A DNA stretch of 64,000 bases from Sporolactobacillus laevolacticus DSM 442 (GTDB lineage: Bacteria > Bacillota > Bacilli > Bacillales > Sporolactobacillaceae), in contig NZ_AWTC01000001.1 in NCBI RefSeq assembly GCF_000497245.1, positions 242,234 to 306,233 of the forward strand. The letters are read 5' to 3'. Both the position numbers and the translations under genes were made by a program. Positions within the stretch are counted from its first letter, which is position 1. The number at the start of each line of letters is the position of its first letter. Positions 55,637 to 63,447 of the stretch are shown in pieces. The notes beneath the pieces were generated by a model. It ran no database searches and was not told the DNA's origin. It was given only the letters and a program-made list of their open reading frames with translations.

Positions 55637-56583
55637 GATTTCACTGCCTCGATTCTACATTGTTTTGGATCCAGATGAACGAATGCCTGAATACTCGGCT
55701 GTCTTAACACATGACCTTCAGTCCACTCGCTGAACGCCACTTTTACAGTCAAAACCGGTTTCAGCCATTGTGCCGTTTTGACTCGTTCAGGTTTGTTCAG
55801 AAACGGCCTTTCTTCACTTTTCAACGAATCGGCAATTTGGGTGATTGCTCCCCAATCCTCATCAGTCAGCTTGCCCGTGCCCGCATGACCAATATAGACC
55901 AATTCTCCATGCTGATTATAAAGTCCAAGTAGCAAAGCGTTTACTCGGTCTGCACGATAGGTTACACCACCGATGACGGCAATCAAATCCTCGATCTTTT
56001 TTATTTTCTTCCAATTTCCGTTTTTACCGTTAATTAGGTAAGGGCTATCCACTTTTTTGGATATAATCCCTTCCAGCTTTTGTTTCTTGGCACTCTCAAA
56101 CAGCGCCTTGCCATCTCCAAAAAATGGGACGACTTGAATCTTGTCATTGCCTTGTGCCAGTTGTTTAAGCCGATGGGCACGTTCGATGAATGGATGATCA
56201 TTAATCCACTCGCCGTTACAGTAAAGCAAATCAAAAATCATATAAAAAATGGGTACGGTAGTCACTAATGCGCGAGCCCGTTCACTATTTCGAATGCCAT
56301 CCCGCTTCATCACTTCATGGAAGGAAGGTTTCCCATCGGTGTCCAGTGCAATGACCTCACCATCAATGATAAATGATTCCGCTTTATAGGCGGAGGCGTC
56401 AGCCAGTTCAGGAAAAATTAATGTGCGTTCATTTTTCTTTCGATTGTAAAGCCGGACCTCTTTCCCATCGCAGTAGGTCAGTACCCGGACGCCGTCCCAT
56501 TTGATCTGATGTACCCATTCTGATCCTTCGGGAATTACTTTTTCCTGTACCGGTTCAAATGGCACAATCGGCTGGAGTTCCAT
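55633..56583 (-). CDS. ligD-lig: ATP-dependent DNA ligase (LigD ligase domain)
   Basis: The protein has 316 residues. The adenylation lysine is in motif I KWDGVR (Lys28), with DGEVIALDTDG as motif III, EGIISKKVDS as motif IV, and an OB-fold C-terminal part ending in the WTEGHVLRQP region. It seals breaks in non-homologous end joining. The gene begins three bases after the ku stop codon and overlaps the polymerase gene by four. Its length equals the ligase half of B. subtilis LigD. Confidence 0.93.
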   Translation of the reverse strand: MELQPIVPFEPVQEKVIPEGSEWVHQIKWDGVRVLTYCDGKEVRLYNRKKNERTLIFPELADASAYKAESFIIDGEVIALDTDGKPSFHEVMKRDGIRNSERARALVTTVPIFYMIFDLLYCNGEWINDHPFIERAHRLKQLAQGNDKIQVVPFFGDGKALFESAKKQKLEGIISKKVDSPYLINGKNGNWKKIKKIEDLIAVIGGVTYRADRVNALLLGLYNQHGELVYIGHAGTGKLTDEDWGAITQIADSLKSEERPFLNKPERVKTAQWLKPVLTVKVAFSEWTEGHVLRQPSIQAFVHLDPKQCRIEAVKS

Positions 56584-56586
56584 TAC

Positions 56587-57408
56587 TCAGACCGTCTTCT
56601 TGCTGCGCGCAGCCGTTTTTCTTCTTGGTTTCGGCTTGGCTTCTTTTACGCTCGCTTCCAGAGCAGAGAGCAAATCCACCACATTTTGTTGCGGCGCTTT
56701 ACCTTTCTTCCGTTCGGTGGGCATTCCTGCGACTTTGTCTTCGATCAATTTCTCAAGTTTCAGACGATAGTTATCCTTATACTGATCCGGTTTAAATTCG
56801 GTTGTCAGCTGGTCAATCAATTGATTTGCGATATCCATTTCCTTCGGTGCATTATTGACCGAAAGATCGCCGAGACCAGGCACTTCATTCATGCTTCGCA
56901 CTTCATCCGGATAATATAACGTCTCCAGCAACATGCCGTTCTCAAAGCTTCTGATAGCGGCTAGGTGCTGCTTGGAACGGATAATGATATTGGCGATCCC
57001 GATTCTGTCCGAATCTTGAATCGCTTGCTTTAGTAGAGAAAATGCACGTAAACCGTTGCCGCTGTCAGGTCCGATAAAATAAGACTTCTCATAATAAATG
57101 GGGTCAATTTCGCTTAGTTTGACAAAATTGATGATTTCAATGTGTTTATCTACATCTTCTTGAAGCTCATTCATTTCCTGTTCACTGATTGGCACAAACT
57201 GATCCGGTGCGTATTCATAGCCTTTGATAATGTCTTCGTTTCCAACCGCTTTGCCGCATTTCGAACAGGTACGTGTGTAATTGATCGGCGACATGCAATC
57301 CTTATGCAGCATCCTTAAGCGGACATCCTTATTTTCTGTGGCTGTGTATAGCTTGATCGGTATATAGACAAGTCCGAACTGTATCGAGCCCTTCCACATT
57401 GTTCGCAT
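56587..57408 (-). CDS. ku: Ku, DNA end-binding protein of bacterial NHEJ
   Basis: The protein has 273 residues from the ATG at 57408 (MRTMWKGSIQFGLVYIP), eight bases after GAGGTG, the conserved Ku start. The core continues with KGYEYAPDQFVPIS and SEIDPIYYEKSYFIGPD, and the C-terminus (about 245-273) is the usual Lys/Arg-rich tail that binds DNA and recruits LigD. It forms a homodimeric ring on double-strand ends. In spore formers it is made in the forespore. First gene of the ku-ligase-polymerase operon. Confidence 0.96.
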   Translation of the reverse strand: MRTMWKGSIQFGLVYIPIKLYTATENKDVRLRMLHKDCMSPINYTRTCSKCGKAVGNEDIIKGYEYAPDQFVPISEQEMNELQEDVDKHIEIINFVKLSEIDPIYYEKSYFIGPDSGNGLRAFSLLKQAIQDSDRIGIANIIIRSKQHLAAIRSFENGMLLETLYYPDEVRSMNEVPGLGDLSVNNAPKEMDIANQLIDQLTTEFKPDQYKDNYRLKLEKLIEDKVAGMPTERKKGKAPQQNVVDLLSALEASVKEAKPKPRRKTAARSKKTV

Positions 57409-57460
57409 GGCGTTCACCTCGAAGTTAGTATGCACGCATCTCCTTGGACTATTAAAAACG

Positions 57461-57529
57461 AAAAAAAGCCGCTTCGTAAAGACACGAAGCGGAACAAAAA
57501 AGGATGTTGCATATCAGAAACAGAAGGCA
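57461..57529 (-). ncRNA. Candidate small RNA A (tandem unit, about 70 bases)
   Basis: A minus-strand promoter (TTGTGG 57565-57560, TATAAT 57541-57536, spacing 18) is followed by a short transcript and a terminator CCGCTTCGT / ACGAAGCGG with TTTTTTT ending at 57461. The 5' part reads ACTTGCCTTCTGTTTCTGA. There is no start codon with a ribosome binding site inside. A paralogous unit lies exactly 200 bases away at 57658-57729 with the same 5' motif. Confidence 0.6.
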
Positions 57530-57535
57530 AGTCAT

Positions 57536-57565
57536 ATTATATAACTTGGATTTATTCATCCACAA
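57536..57565 (-). promoter_or_regulatory. Promoter of candidate small RNA A
   Basis: TTGTGG and TATAAT separated by 18 bases; the same geometry and the sequence TATAATATG recur at unit B. Confidence 0.6.
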
Positions 57566-57657
57566 GTATTTTGATTCGTTTTCATTTATTTTATGGCTTA
57601 AGGGATCTAATCTATTGTGTATTGAATCTGCCTTGCTTCTTTTATTCTTTCTTAGCT

Positions 57658-57729
57658 AAAAAAAAGCCTCCTCGCAAATGATGCAAGGAGACGGATGGAA
57701 AAGGATCTTGCTGTCAGAAACAGAAGGTA
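57658..57729 (-). ncRNA. Candidate small RNA B (tandem unit, about 72 bases)
   Basis: A minus-strand promoter (TTGAAA 57765-57760, TATAAT 57741-57736, spacing 18) is followed by AATTACCTTCTGTTTCTGAC, a variable middle and a terminator GTCTCCTTGC / GCGAGGAGGC with eight T ending at 57658. The segment CCTTCTGTTTCTGA is shared exactly with unit A, while the terminator stems differ in sequence, so the units are paralogues rather than a recent duplication. Confidence 0.62.
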
Positions 57730-57735
57730 ATTCAT

Positions 57736-57765
57736 ATTATACAACTAGGTTTAATTAGATTTCAA
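57736..57765 (-). promoter_or_regulatory. Promoter of candidate small RNA B
   Basis: TTGAAA and TATAAT separated by 18 bases, ending TATAATATG as in unit A. Confidence 0.65.
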
Positions 57766-57792
57766 GAGTTCTTTAATTTTTTTCAAAAAAAT

Positions 57793-57818
57793 AAAAAAAA
57801 GTCCTTGAAACAAGGACC
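57793..57818 (-). terminator. Terminator after queH
   Basis: GGTCCTTG / CAAGGAC stem followed by TTTTTTTT on the minus strand. It separates queH from the small-RNA units downstream. Confidence 0.85.
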
Positions 57819-57927
57819 TAAAAGGGGGGTTATTGCTTTCACGAGTTACAAGTTTAGCATAACAGAGAAAAAACAATTTTTCTATATATTTTTGAAAATA
57901 TTTTATTATAATAATGTTTTTTCTTTA

Positions 57928-58695
57928 TTAATTTTCGATTGCAACATTTCCTTCATTTTCAGTCAAAAATTTTGCGTCTTCTACAGCCTTCAAAGCTTGT
58001 TTCGCATCATGAACTACTTTCACTAAATCAACCCCTTGCTGTAATGCCGCAAACACACACCCGCAGTAACATTGTCTGTAAACATCGTATTCTTTGCACA
58101 TCTCAATCGAACGCTGATAGCCGCCTCTCTTTTTGAAGTCGGCAGGAAGGTAAGGAAAATCATCGGTTTTCTGAAGCATTAATCCGATTTGATTGATCAC
58201 CTGACTGTTCTTATGAGGACTGATCGTCAGTGCTGTTGCGAAATAGTCGAAATTCAGTTCCTTCGCTTTCTTTGCAGCCAAATCCAAGCGCATTTCAAAG
58301 CATACACTGCATCGTTTTCCGCACTCCGGTTCTTTTTCCAACCCTTTCGTCTTCGCAAAATAATCTAGTGGCAGGTAAGGGGCCGCAAGAAACGCTACAT
58401 GATTGCCGGTACGTTCATTAAAATCGTTGATGAACTTCTCCTGTACATACTTTCTGCGCTCGTACTCCACCTTAGGATGAATGTTGGAATTAGTAAAATA
58501 AATAGTAATATCTGCGCGTTGAGAAAGAAATTCCAGCACGTAGGTACTGCATGGCGCGCAACAACTGTGAATTAGAATTTTCGGGCGCTCACCATTCTTT
58601 TTCCATGCGTCAATCATTTTTCGCAAAACATCATCATAGTTTATTTTTTGATTCGGTTGTAATTTGCTCAATATTTCTTCAGCATTGATCAACAA
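57928..58695 (-). CDS. queH: QueH, epoxyqueuosine reductase (DUF208)
   Basis: The protein has 255 residues from a TTG at 58695, nine bases after AAAGAGG; the frame continues upstream through a repeat footprint but without a start signal. Cysteine motifs of QueH are present: HSCCAPCSTYVLE near 60, ECGKRCSVCFEMRLDLA and CYCGCVFA. It reduces epoxyqueuosine to queuosine in tRNA using an iron-sulfur site, replacing the cobalamin enzyme QueG. No other queuosine genes lie nearby. Confidence 0.93.
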   Translation of the reverse strand: MLINAEEILSKLQPNQKINYDDVLRKMIDAWKKNGERPKILIHSCCAPCSTYVLEFLSQRADITIYFTNSNIHPKVEYERRKYVQEKFINDFNERTGNHVAFLAAPYLPLDYFAKTKGLEKEPECGKRCSVCFEMRLDLAAKKAKELNFDYFATALTISPHKNSQVINQIGLMLQKTDDFPYLPADFKKRGGYQRSIEMCKEYDVYRQCYCGCVFAALQQGVDLVKVVHDAKQALKAVEDAKFLTENEGNVAIEN

Positions 58696-58719
58696 TTTTT
58701 TAAACCTCTTTACTTTTGA

Positions 58720-58746
58720 GGAGTCTGTCCAAATTTGAACACCCTC
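58720..58746. repeat. Footprint of the dispersed repeat (two ends joined)
   Basis: GGAGTCTGTCCAAA and TTTGAACACCCTC meet directly: these are the two terminal inverted repeats of the element at 32339-32500 with the whole interior missing. It sits just upstream of the queH ribosome binding site. Confidence 0.6.
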
Positions 58747-58804
58747 TTGAAACGCATTTTCTTTGATTGTATCAAGCTTAAAAAAACTGAGCAATGGCGA
58801 ACCA

Positions 58805-58900
58805 TCACCATAATGCAATCAAAAGACAGATCACAACGACCCAGAATGGAATGCAAATCATCATTGCCCACAGTGCGCCTTTAAAAAAGTTCCCTTCCAT
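58805..58900 (-). CDS. 31-residue membrane micro-protein
   Basis: The ATG at 58900 follows GAGGTGG by five bases. The peptide MEGNFFKGALWAMMI continues into one hydrophobic segment (about 8-30, IPFWVVVICLLIAL) and stops at a TGA. I recall similar small single-pass peptides in Bacillales but cannot name the family. It lies upstream of queH on the same strand. Confidence 0.65.
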   Translation of the reverse strand: MEGNFFKGALWAMMICIPFWVVVICLLIALW

Positions 58901-58917
58901 GAGACCACCTCATTTTG

Positions 58918-59145
58918 TCATTTCACCGGTCTTTTCCGGTTGTGGGACAGGGTTTGATATTCGGCAGTATGTCCATTCATCCGTGTATAGATACTGTCTT
59001 TGACTATTTCAGAATCCAAAAAAGGCATTTTGGCTCGTTCATTTCCCCATTCAATTCGTTCTGAATAAACATAATATGTATCATCAGGCAAAAGAGTTAA
59101 AGATGTCTGATAACCGCCATATGAGTGCCCCTCCTCATCACTCCC
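58918..59145 (-). pseudogene. C-terminal gene fragment without start codon
   Basis: A minus-strand frame of 75 codons ends at 58918 and opens after a TAA near 59148. It contains YQTSLTLLPDDTYYVYSERI and WGNERAKMPFLDSEIVKDSI but no start codon with a ribosome binding site, and the sequence looks like the C-terminal part of a larger protein. I do not recognise the family. Confidence 0.5.
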
Positions 59146-59169
59146 TTACGAAGCGGTGCGTTCCGCAAT

Positions 59170-59207
59170 AAAAAGAGAACCGGACTGGATATCCGGTTCT
59201 CTTTTTT
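59170..59207. terminator. Bidirectional terminator after ysnB
   Basis: AAAAAGAGAACCGGA and TCCGGTTCTCTTTTTT form a perfect stem; the minus-strand run of T ends the racE-to-ysnB cluster. Confidence 0.88.
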
Positions 59208-59219
59208 GTACCTATAGAA

Positions 59220-59741
59220 TTAATTTTTTAAATTATAGGACTTGGAAAATGCTTCAACAGGTACACCCGCAAAGTTGTAATAGGTAACATGAACTTTATT
59301 CTGCTCCTCATTATGTTCAAAAATCACATAGGTACCTTCTTGATAATTTCGAGGAAGCCGCAAGCTCCCAGGATTAATCACAATCATGCCTTCTTCTTCA
59401 AAGGTTCCCGCATAGTGGGTGTGCCCGAAGCAAACCACATCTGCCTTTTCCTCAAGTCCGCGATAACAGAGCCGGGCAGGTGACTGACGAACACCCAGAA
59501 GATGCCCATGAACGACTAGAAATTTCAGATTTTCGAACTTTTCTATGCGCTCATTAGGGTATGTACCCGGATAGTCGCAATTTCCTTCCACTGAAAGAAA
59601 TCCTTCCATTTCCTGACGATCTGACTGCAGCTCAGAGTCTCCGCAATGGATCATAAAATCTAATTGCCCCTTGTAGCGTTCCTTAAGTTCCAGTAATTCA
59701 TTTGTAAAGCCATGCGAATCGCTGACAATAAGGCCTTTCAT
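59220..59741 (-). CDS. ysnB: YsnB, YfcE/MJ0936-type metallophosphoesterase
   Basis: The protein has 173 residues with the calcineurin-like metal motifs SDSHG, HCGDSE, GNCD, VVHGH and GHTHYAG. Family members hydrolyse phosphodiesters in vitro; the natural substrate is unknown. Its ATG overlaps the rdgB stop codon by one base. The gene order racE-gerM-rph-rdgB-ysnB is that of B. subtilis. Confidence 0.94.
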   Translation of the reverse strand: MKGLIVSDSHGFTNELLELKERYKGQLDFMIHCGDSELQSDRQEMEGFLSVEGNCDYPGTYPNERIEKFENLKFLVVHGHLLGVRQSPARLCYRGLEEKADVVCFGHTHYAGTFEEEGMIVINPGSLRLPRNYQEGTYVIFEHNEEQNKVHVTYYNFAGVPVEAFSKSYNLKN

Positions 59742-60343
59742 CAGCCTTCACCTACCCAGCTCGTCCATTTATCCTGTAACTGCCGAAGAGCGCGTGCGCG
59801 ATGGCTAATCAAATTTTTTTCTTCTTCACCCATTTGAGCAAATGTCAGATTCTTGTCTGGTATCAGAAAAACCGGATCATAGCCAAAGCCATCATCGCCT
59901 CGCCGTTCATTCGTAATTTGTCCGTCGCAGCGTCCTTCAGCAAAATGTGTCGGGTGATTCGGCCTGCTAATGGCCAACACGCAGACAAAGTGAGCGGTTC
60001 GCTCATCAGCCTGAACGGACTCCAGTTTACTTAGCAGCAGATCAATGTTGTGTTCACTGTTCTTATCCGGTCCCGCATAACGCGCGGAATAGATGCCCGG
60101 CTCACCGTTAAGCGCATCAACGCATAAGCCGGAATCGTCGGCAAGCGTGATCATGCCTGTCTGTTTCGCCAGTGTTTCGGCTTTCAGTGCCGCATTTTCA
60201 CGAAAAGTTGTGCCTGTTTCTGGAACATCAGTATCAATTCCCATATCTTTCAAAGAGAAAACTTCCGCGCCAAAATCCGCCAACAAGGTCTTAAACTCCT
60301 TGATTTTTCCAGAGTTATTGGAAGCAATTAAAACCTTAGTCAC
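59741..60343 (-). CDS. rdgB: XTP/dITP pyrophosphatase (Ham1/RdgB)
   Basis: The protein has 200 residues. N-terminal [10 protein letters not shown], active-site [20 protein letters not shown] and C-terminal [10 protein letters not shown] are the Ham1 signatures. It removes non-canonical purine nucleotides such as dITP and XTP from the pool. Start is a GTG at 60343 that overlaps the rph end by four bases (B. subtilis ysnA). Confidence 0.96.
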   Translation of the reverse strand: MTKVLIASNNSGKIKEFKTLLADFGAEVFSLKDMGIDTDVPETGTTFRENAALKAETLAKQTGMITLADDSGLCVDALNGEPGIYSARYAGPDKNSEHNIDLLLSKLESVQADERTAHFVCVLAISRPNHPTHFAEGRCDGQITNERRGDDGFGYDPVFLIPDKNLTFAQMGEEEKNLISHRARALRQLQDKWTSWVGEG

Positions 60344-61092
60344 TTGCTCGTTCCCACCTTTTGCTCTGTGAATAAATCGCCAAGAACTGCTTTCTCGGCT
60401 TCAATCAGCTGATGAATACCCTTCTTTGCTAAACTTAACAAGGTCGCCAATTCTTTCTCACTGAATGTTGCTTCCTCACCGGTGCCTTGGATCTCAATGT
60501 ATTCATCCTGACCATTCATCACAATATTCATATCTACATTGGTTGTAGAGTCTTCTTTATAGCACAGATCAAGAATCGGTCCATAAATCGGATGGACACC
60601 AACTGAAGTAGCAGCAAGATAAGACTTAATCGGCAGTTTACTGATCTGCTTATGTTCCAGTGCACGCTTAAAGGCAAGAACCATAGCGACAAATGCACCT
60701 GTAATGGACGCTGTGCGCGTCCCTCCATCCGCTTGGATAACGTCACAGTCGATCCAGATTGTCCGCTCACCTACGTCTTCGAGTTTAACCACTGAGCGAA
60801 GTGCGCGACCAATCAGCCGCTGAATTTCCATTGTCCGTCCGGTCACCTTTCCCTTTGACGACTCGCGAATGTTCCGCTCCGGAGTCGCACGCGGCAGCAT
60901 CGAATATTCTGCTGTGATCCAGCCTTTTTTCTGACCGCGCATAAAGGGCGGCACTCGATCTTCGATACTCGCATTGCAGATGACTTTCGTCCTGCCGATC
61001 GTAATTAGGACAGATCCTTCAGGATGTATAATAAAATCCGGCTGTATTTGAACAGACCTCAGTTCATCACTTGCTCTGCCATCTGGTCTCAT
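60340..61092 (-). CDS. rph: Ribonuclease PH
   Basis: The protein has 250 residues. [12 protein letters not shown] at the start, [19 protein letters not shown] and [14 protein letters not shown] are characteristic of this phosphorolytic 3'-5' exoribonuclease, which trims tRNA 3' ends as a hexamer. It forms an operon with rdgB and ysnB; a terminator separates it from gerM. Confidence 0.97.
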   Translation of the reverse strand: MRPDGRASDELRSVQIQPDFIIHPEGSVLITIGRTKVICNASIEDRVPPFMRGQKKGWITAEYSMLPRATPERNIRESSKGKVTGRTMEIQRLIGRALRSVVKLEDVGERTIWIDCDVIQADGGTRTASITGAFVAMVLAFKRALEHKQISKLPIKSYLAATSVGVHPIYGPILDLCYKEDSTTNVDMNIVMNGQDEYIEIQGTGEEATFSEKELATLLSLAKKGIHQLIEAEKAVLGDLFTEQKVGTSK

Positions 61093-61135
61093 TGTTCCAT
61101 TAGCCTCCGTGTCACAGTTATTTAGAATAAAATAT

Positions 61136-61164
61136 CAAAAAGAGGAGCCTTTTTGCTCCTCTTA
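61136..61164 (-). terminator. Terminator between gerM and rph
   Basis: AAGAGGAGC / GCTCCTCTT stem followed by TTTG on the minus strand. Confidence 0.75.
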
Positions 61165-61189
61165 CTATACCATATTTCGCTTTTTTAAA

Positions 61190-62209
61190 TCATAAACCAG
61201 TGGCATCCACCATTTCACGGGAAACGGGACCAGTCAACGTTTTCCCGGACTCCAACGTCATTTTTGTGGAAGTCCCTACCCTGATTGACACTTTTTGAAT
61301 GGTCGGCTCCCCCGTTAAGGTCAGGACAAGACTGCGGACCACCTGGTCATTAATCGTTTTCGCTTTTTTGTTATCATAAATCGCGTCATTAAAATGCAGA
61401 TAAACGGTCCCATTCTTAATCTGCGGCTTTCCAATCAACTGGATGTTCGGATTAAATGGTGAGATCAGGTCGCTTGTCGCCGGCTCATGCACCAGTGCAT
61501 TGACTAAACTCGTCACACGATCGACACTCCCGTCTGCCCGAACAGTGACCGGTACATCGTATGTTTTTCCCTTGTTGGCAGCCATATAGTATACAGTTAA
61601 TGGTTCACTGCCGGTAAAATCCGCAATATCGCCGACTACTTGATTGATGCCATCCGCGCGTGTCAGCGTTCTTCCCACTTCATTCTTGCTTGAAGGCCAC
61701 ATGTCGAGCGGCTTGCCATCGACACTGATGGTTACCGTTTTTACCGATTGAAACTGAGTCAAGGTCCAGACAATCGATTGGACAACCTGGTTTTGATTAC
61801 TTGCAGGTGTATCCAATAATTCTTTTGAAAAGTCGGCGGTCAAATTGCCTCGTTGGTCGGTAGTCACATTCCTTACTTCTGTTCCTGGAGGAAGTGTCGC
61901 TTGAAAACCGTTTGGTAATAGATTGGAGACTGGACCATCTTCAACCAAATAATCCAAGACTTGCTTTACGGATGTATTTGTATTCGGAAGACCTACCATC
62001 TGCGGTGCGACAAAACCATTCGCGTCAATTAAGTACAACACTTTTTCCGTGTATTGCTGATGCTTAGCGGTTTTGGCAAGATCCACTTTGCTGTTCACAT
62101 ACTTTACACTGTCCGGTTCACGGTCAGCCATGCTGCCGCAGCCGGATAGAAGTGCCATTGATAACACTAGCGATGCGCCGGTTACAATGATCGATGTTCG
62201 ACGATACAT
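61190..62209 (-). CDS. gerM: GerM, sporulation/germination lipoprotein
   Basis: The protein has 339 residues. A lipoprotein signal peptide ends in LLSGC (Cys24). Two GerMN domains follow (about 55-185 and 200-330), each with the family phrase of the type TVTISVDGKPLDMWP and QKVSIRVGTSTKM. In the family GerM is required for engulfment-stage peptidoglycan and later germination. It lies between racE and rph as in B. subtilis. Confidence 0.95.
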   Translation of the reverse strand: MYRRTSIIVTGASLVLSMALLSGCGSMADREPDSVKYVNSKVDLAKTAKHQQYTEKVLYLIDANGFVAPQMVGLPNTNTSVKQVLDYLVEDGPVSNLLPNGFQATLPPGTEVRNVTTDQRGNLTADFSKELLDTPASNQNQVVQSIVWTLTQFQSVKTVTISVDGKPLDMWPSSKNEVGRTLTRADGINQVVGDIADFTGSEPLTVYYMAANKGKTYDVPVTVRADGSVDRVTSLVNALVHEPATSDLISPFNPNIQLIGKPQIKNGTVYLHFNDAIYDNKKAKTINDQVVRSLVLTLTGEPTIQKVSIRVGTSTKMTLESGKTLTGPVSREMVDATGL

Positions 62210-62295
62210 GGTGTACCCTCCTTGATCCCTATAGGTTGTACTACCATGTATACGAGCTATCCATTCGAATAGACCTTTCTTATGGAAAAAGTTGT

Positions 62296-63102
62296 TTATT
62301 CCATATCAATACGAACCGTCCGTACCTCAGGCTTATAACCGAGCAACTGCCCCCCGATTGCTTCCATCATTTGTGCTGATCCCGTTGTATAAAACTGATG
62401 CACAGGCTGGCTGCGGTCTTTTCTCGTTAAATTCTTATGATAAAGCACGGTACTCACTTCTAGCGCGGTCTCCTCACCGGAATCAATCAACTTTATGGCC
62501 GAACCCATTGCTTTCTGAATTAACGGGCGCAAAATCGGATAATGCGTACAACCTAAAATCAAGGTATCCATTTGCGCATCCGATTTCAATATATTTAACC
62601 GTTCAGCAACCGTCTGATAAGCCTCCGGACTGCTGAAATTATTGGCTTCAACAAGCGGAACAAACTCAGGGCAGGCAAGACTATTTATGACGCTTTCATT
62701 ATTGATATCGAGAAGTGCCTGCTGATACGCATTACTTTTTATCGTGCCGAATGTGCCGATGACACCAATGTGGTAAGAGCGGCTAACCTTCAGTGCGGAC
62801 CGTGCTCCAGGGCGGATAACACCAATTACGGGAATATTAAGTTCTTTTTTTATTTGCTCATAGGCAGCTGCAGTCGCCGTGTTGCAGGCAATCACCAGCA
62901 TCTTAATCGAATGATGTTTGAGCAGGTACCGAATCATTTGCCATGTATAGCTGCGCACTTCCTCAACTGGCCGAGGACCATAGGGACAGCGCTGATTATC
63001 GCCAAGATATACTATTTTTTCTTTCGGTAATTGTCTCATGATTTCTCGGGCAACGGTTAAACCGCCGACACCGGAATCAATAACACCTATTGGTTGATTC
63101 AA
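62296..63102 (-). CDS. racE: Glutamate racemase
   Basis: The protein has 268 residues from a TTG at 63102 (nine bases after GAGG), giving the conserved start NQPIGVIDSGVGGLTVA; an ATG five codons earlier lies on the ribosome binding site. The two catalytic cysteines are in ACNTATAAA (Cys73) and LGCTHYPIL. It makes D-glutamate for peptidoglycan. Confidence 0.96.
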   Translation of the reverse strand: MNQPIGVIDSGVGGLTVAREIMRQLPKEKIVYLGDNQRCPYGPRPVEEVRSYTWQMIRYLLKHHSIKMLVIACNTATAAAYEQIKKELNIPVIGVIRPGARSALKVSRSYHIGVIGTFGTIKSNAYQQALLDINNESVINSLACPEFVPLVEANNFSSPEAYQTVAERLNILKSDAQMDTLILGCTHYPILRPLIQKAMGSAIKLIDSGEETALEVSTVLYHKNLTRKDRSQPVHQFYTTGSAQMMEAIGGQLLGYKPEVRTVRIDME

Positions 63103-63447
63103 GAAAGTTCGCCTCATTCACTATGTTTCTCGCTGCCATTGATCGAGACATTTGTGAAACCACAAGTCATTTCTCTGTCTAATTATGAAAGTCTTCAAAA
63201 TGCCTTTACCATCTTATCACAATCATTGATTCTGAGTGAGAACAATGGAAAAGCAGACATGATCTTCGCAATGGCAGATAAGCGACACTTCAGGAATTCT
63301 ATTTTATTAGCGTATGATGGACCCATGTTTTTTGACTTTTTATAAACAGTAAGAAAATTTTGTCACATCATGGTATACTCAATTTAATGAGTATAAAGTC
63401 CTGTTTTTCGCATAACATCACCGCTTATTCATACGGGAGGAACGTAA
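63103..63447. other. Intergenic region with a candidate chemoreceptor promoter
   Basis: Between racE and the chemoreceptor gene no gene is supported; an 83-codon plus-strand frame (63094-63345) has no ribosome binding site and overlaps the racE start. An extended -10 box TGGTATACT at 63371-63379 may drive the chemoreceptor gene. Confidence 0.4.

Noticed and set aside
63094-63345. 83-codon plus-strand frame after racE
   Set aside because: It starts inside racE on the other strand, without a ribosome binding site.
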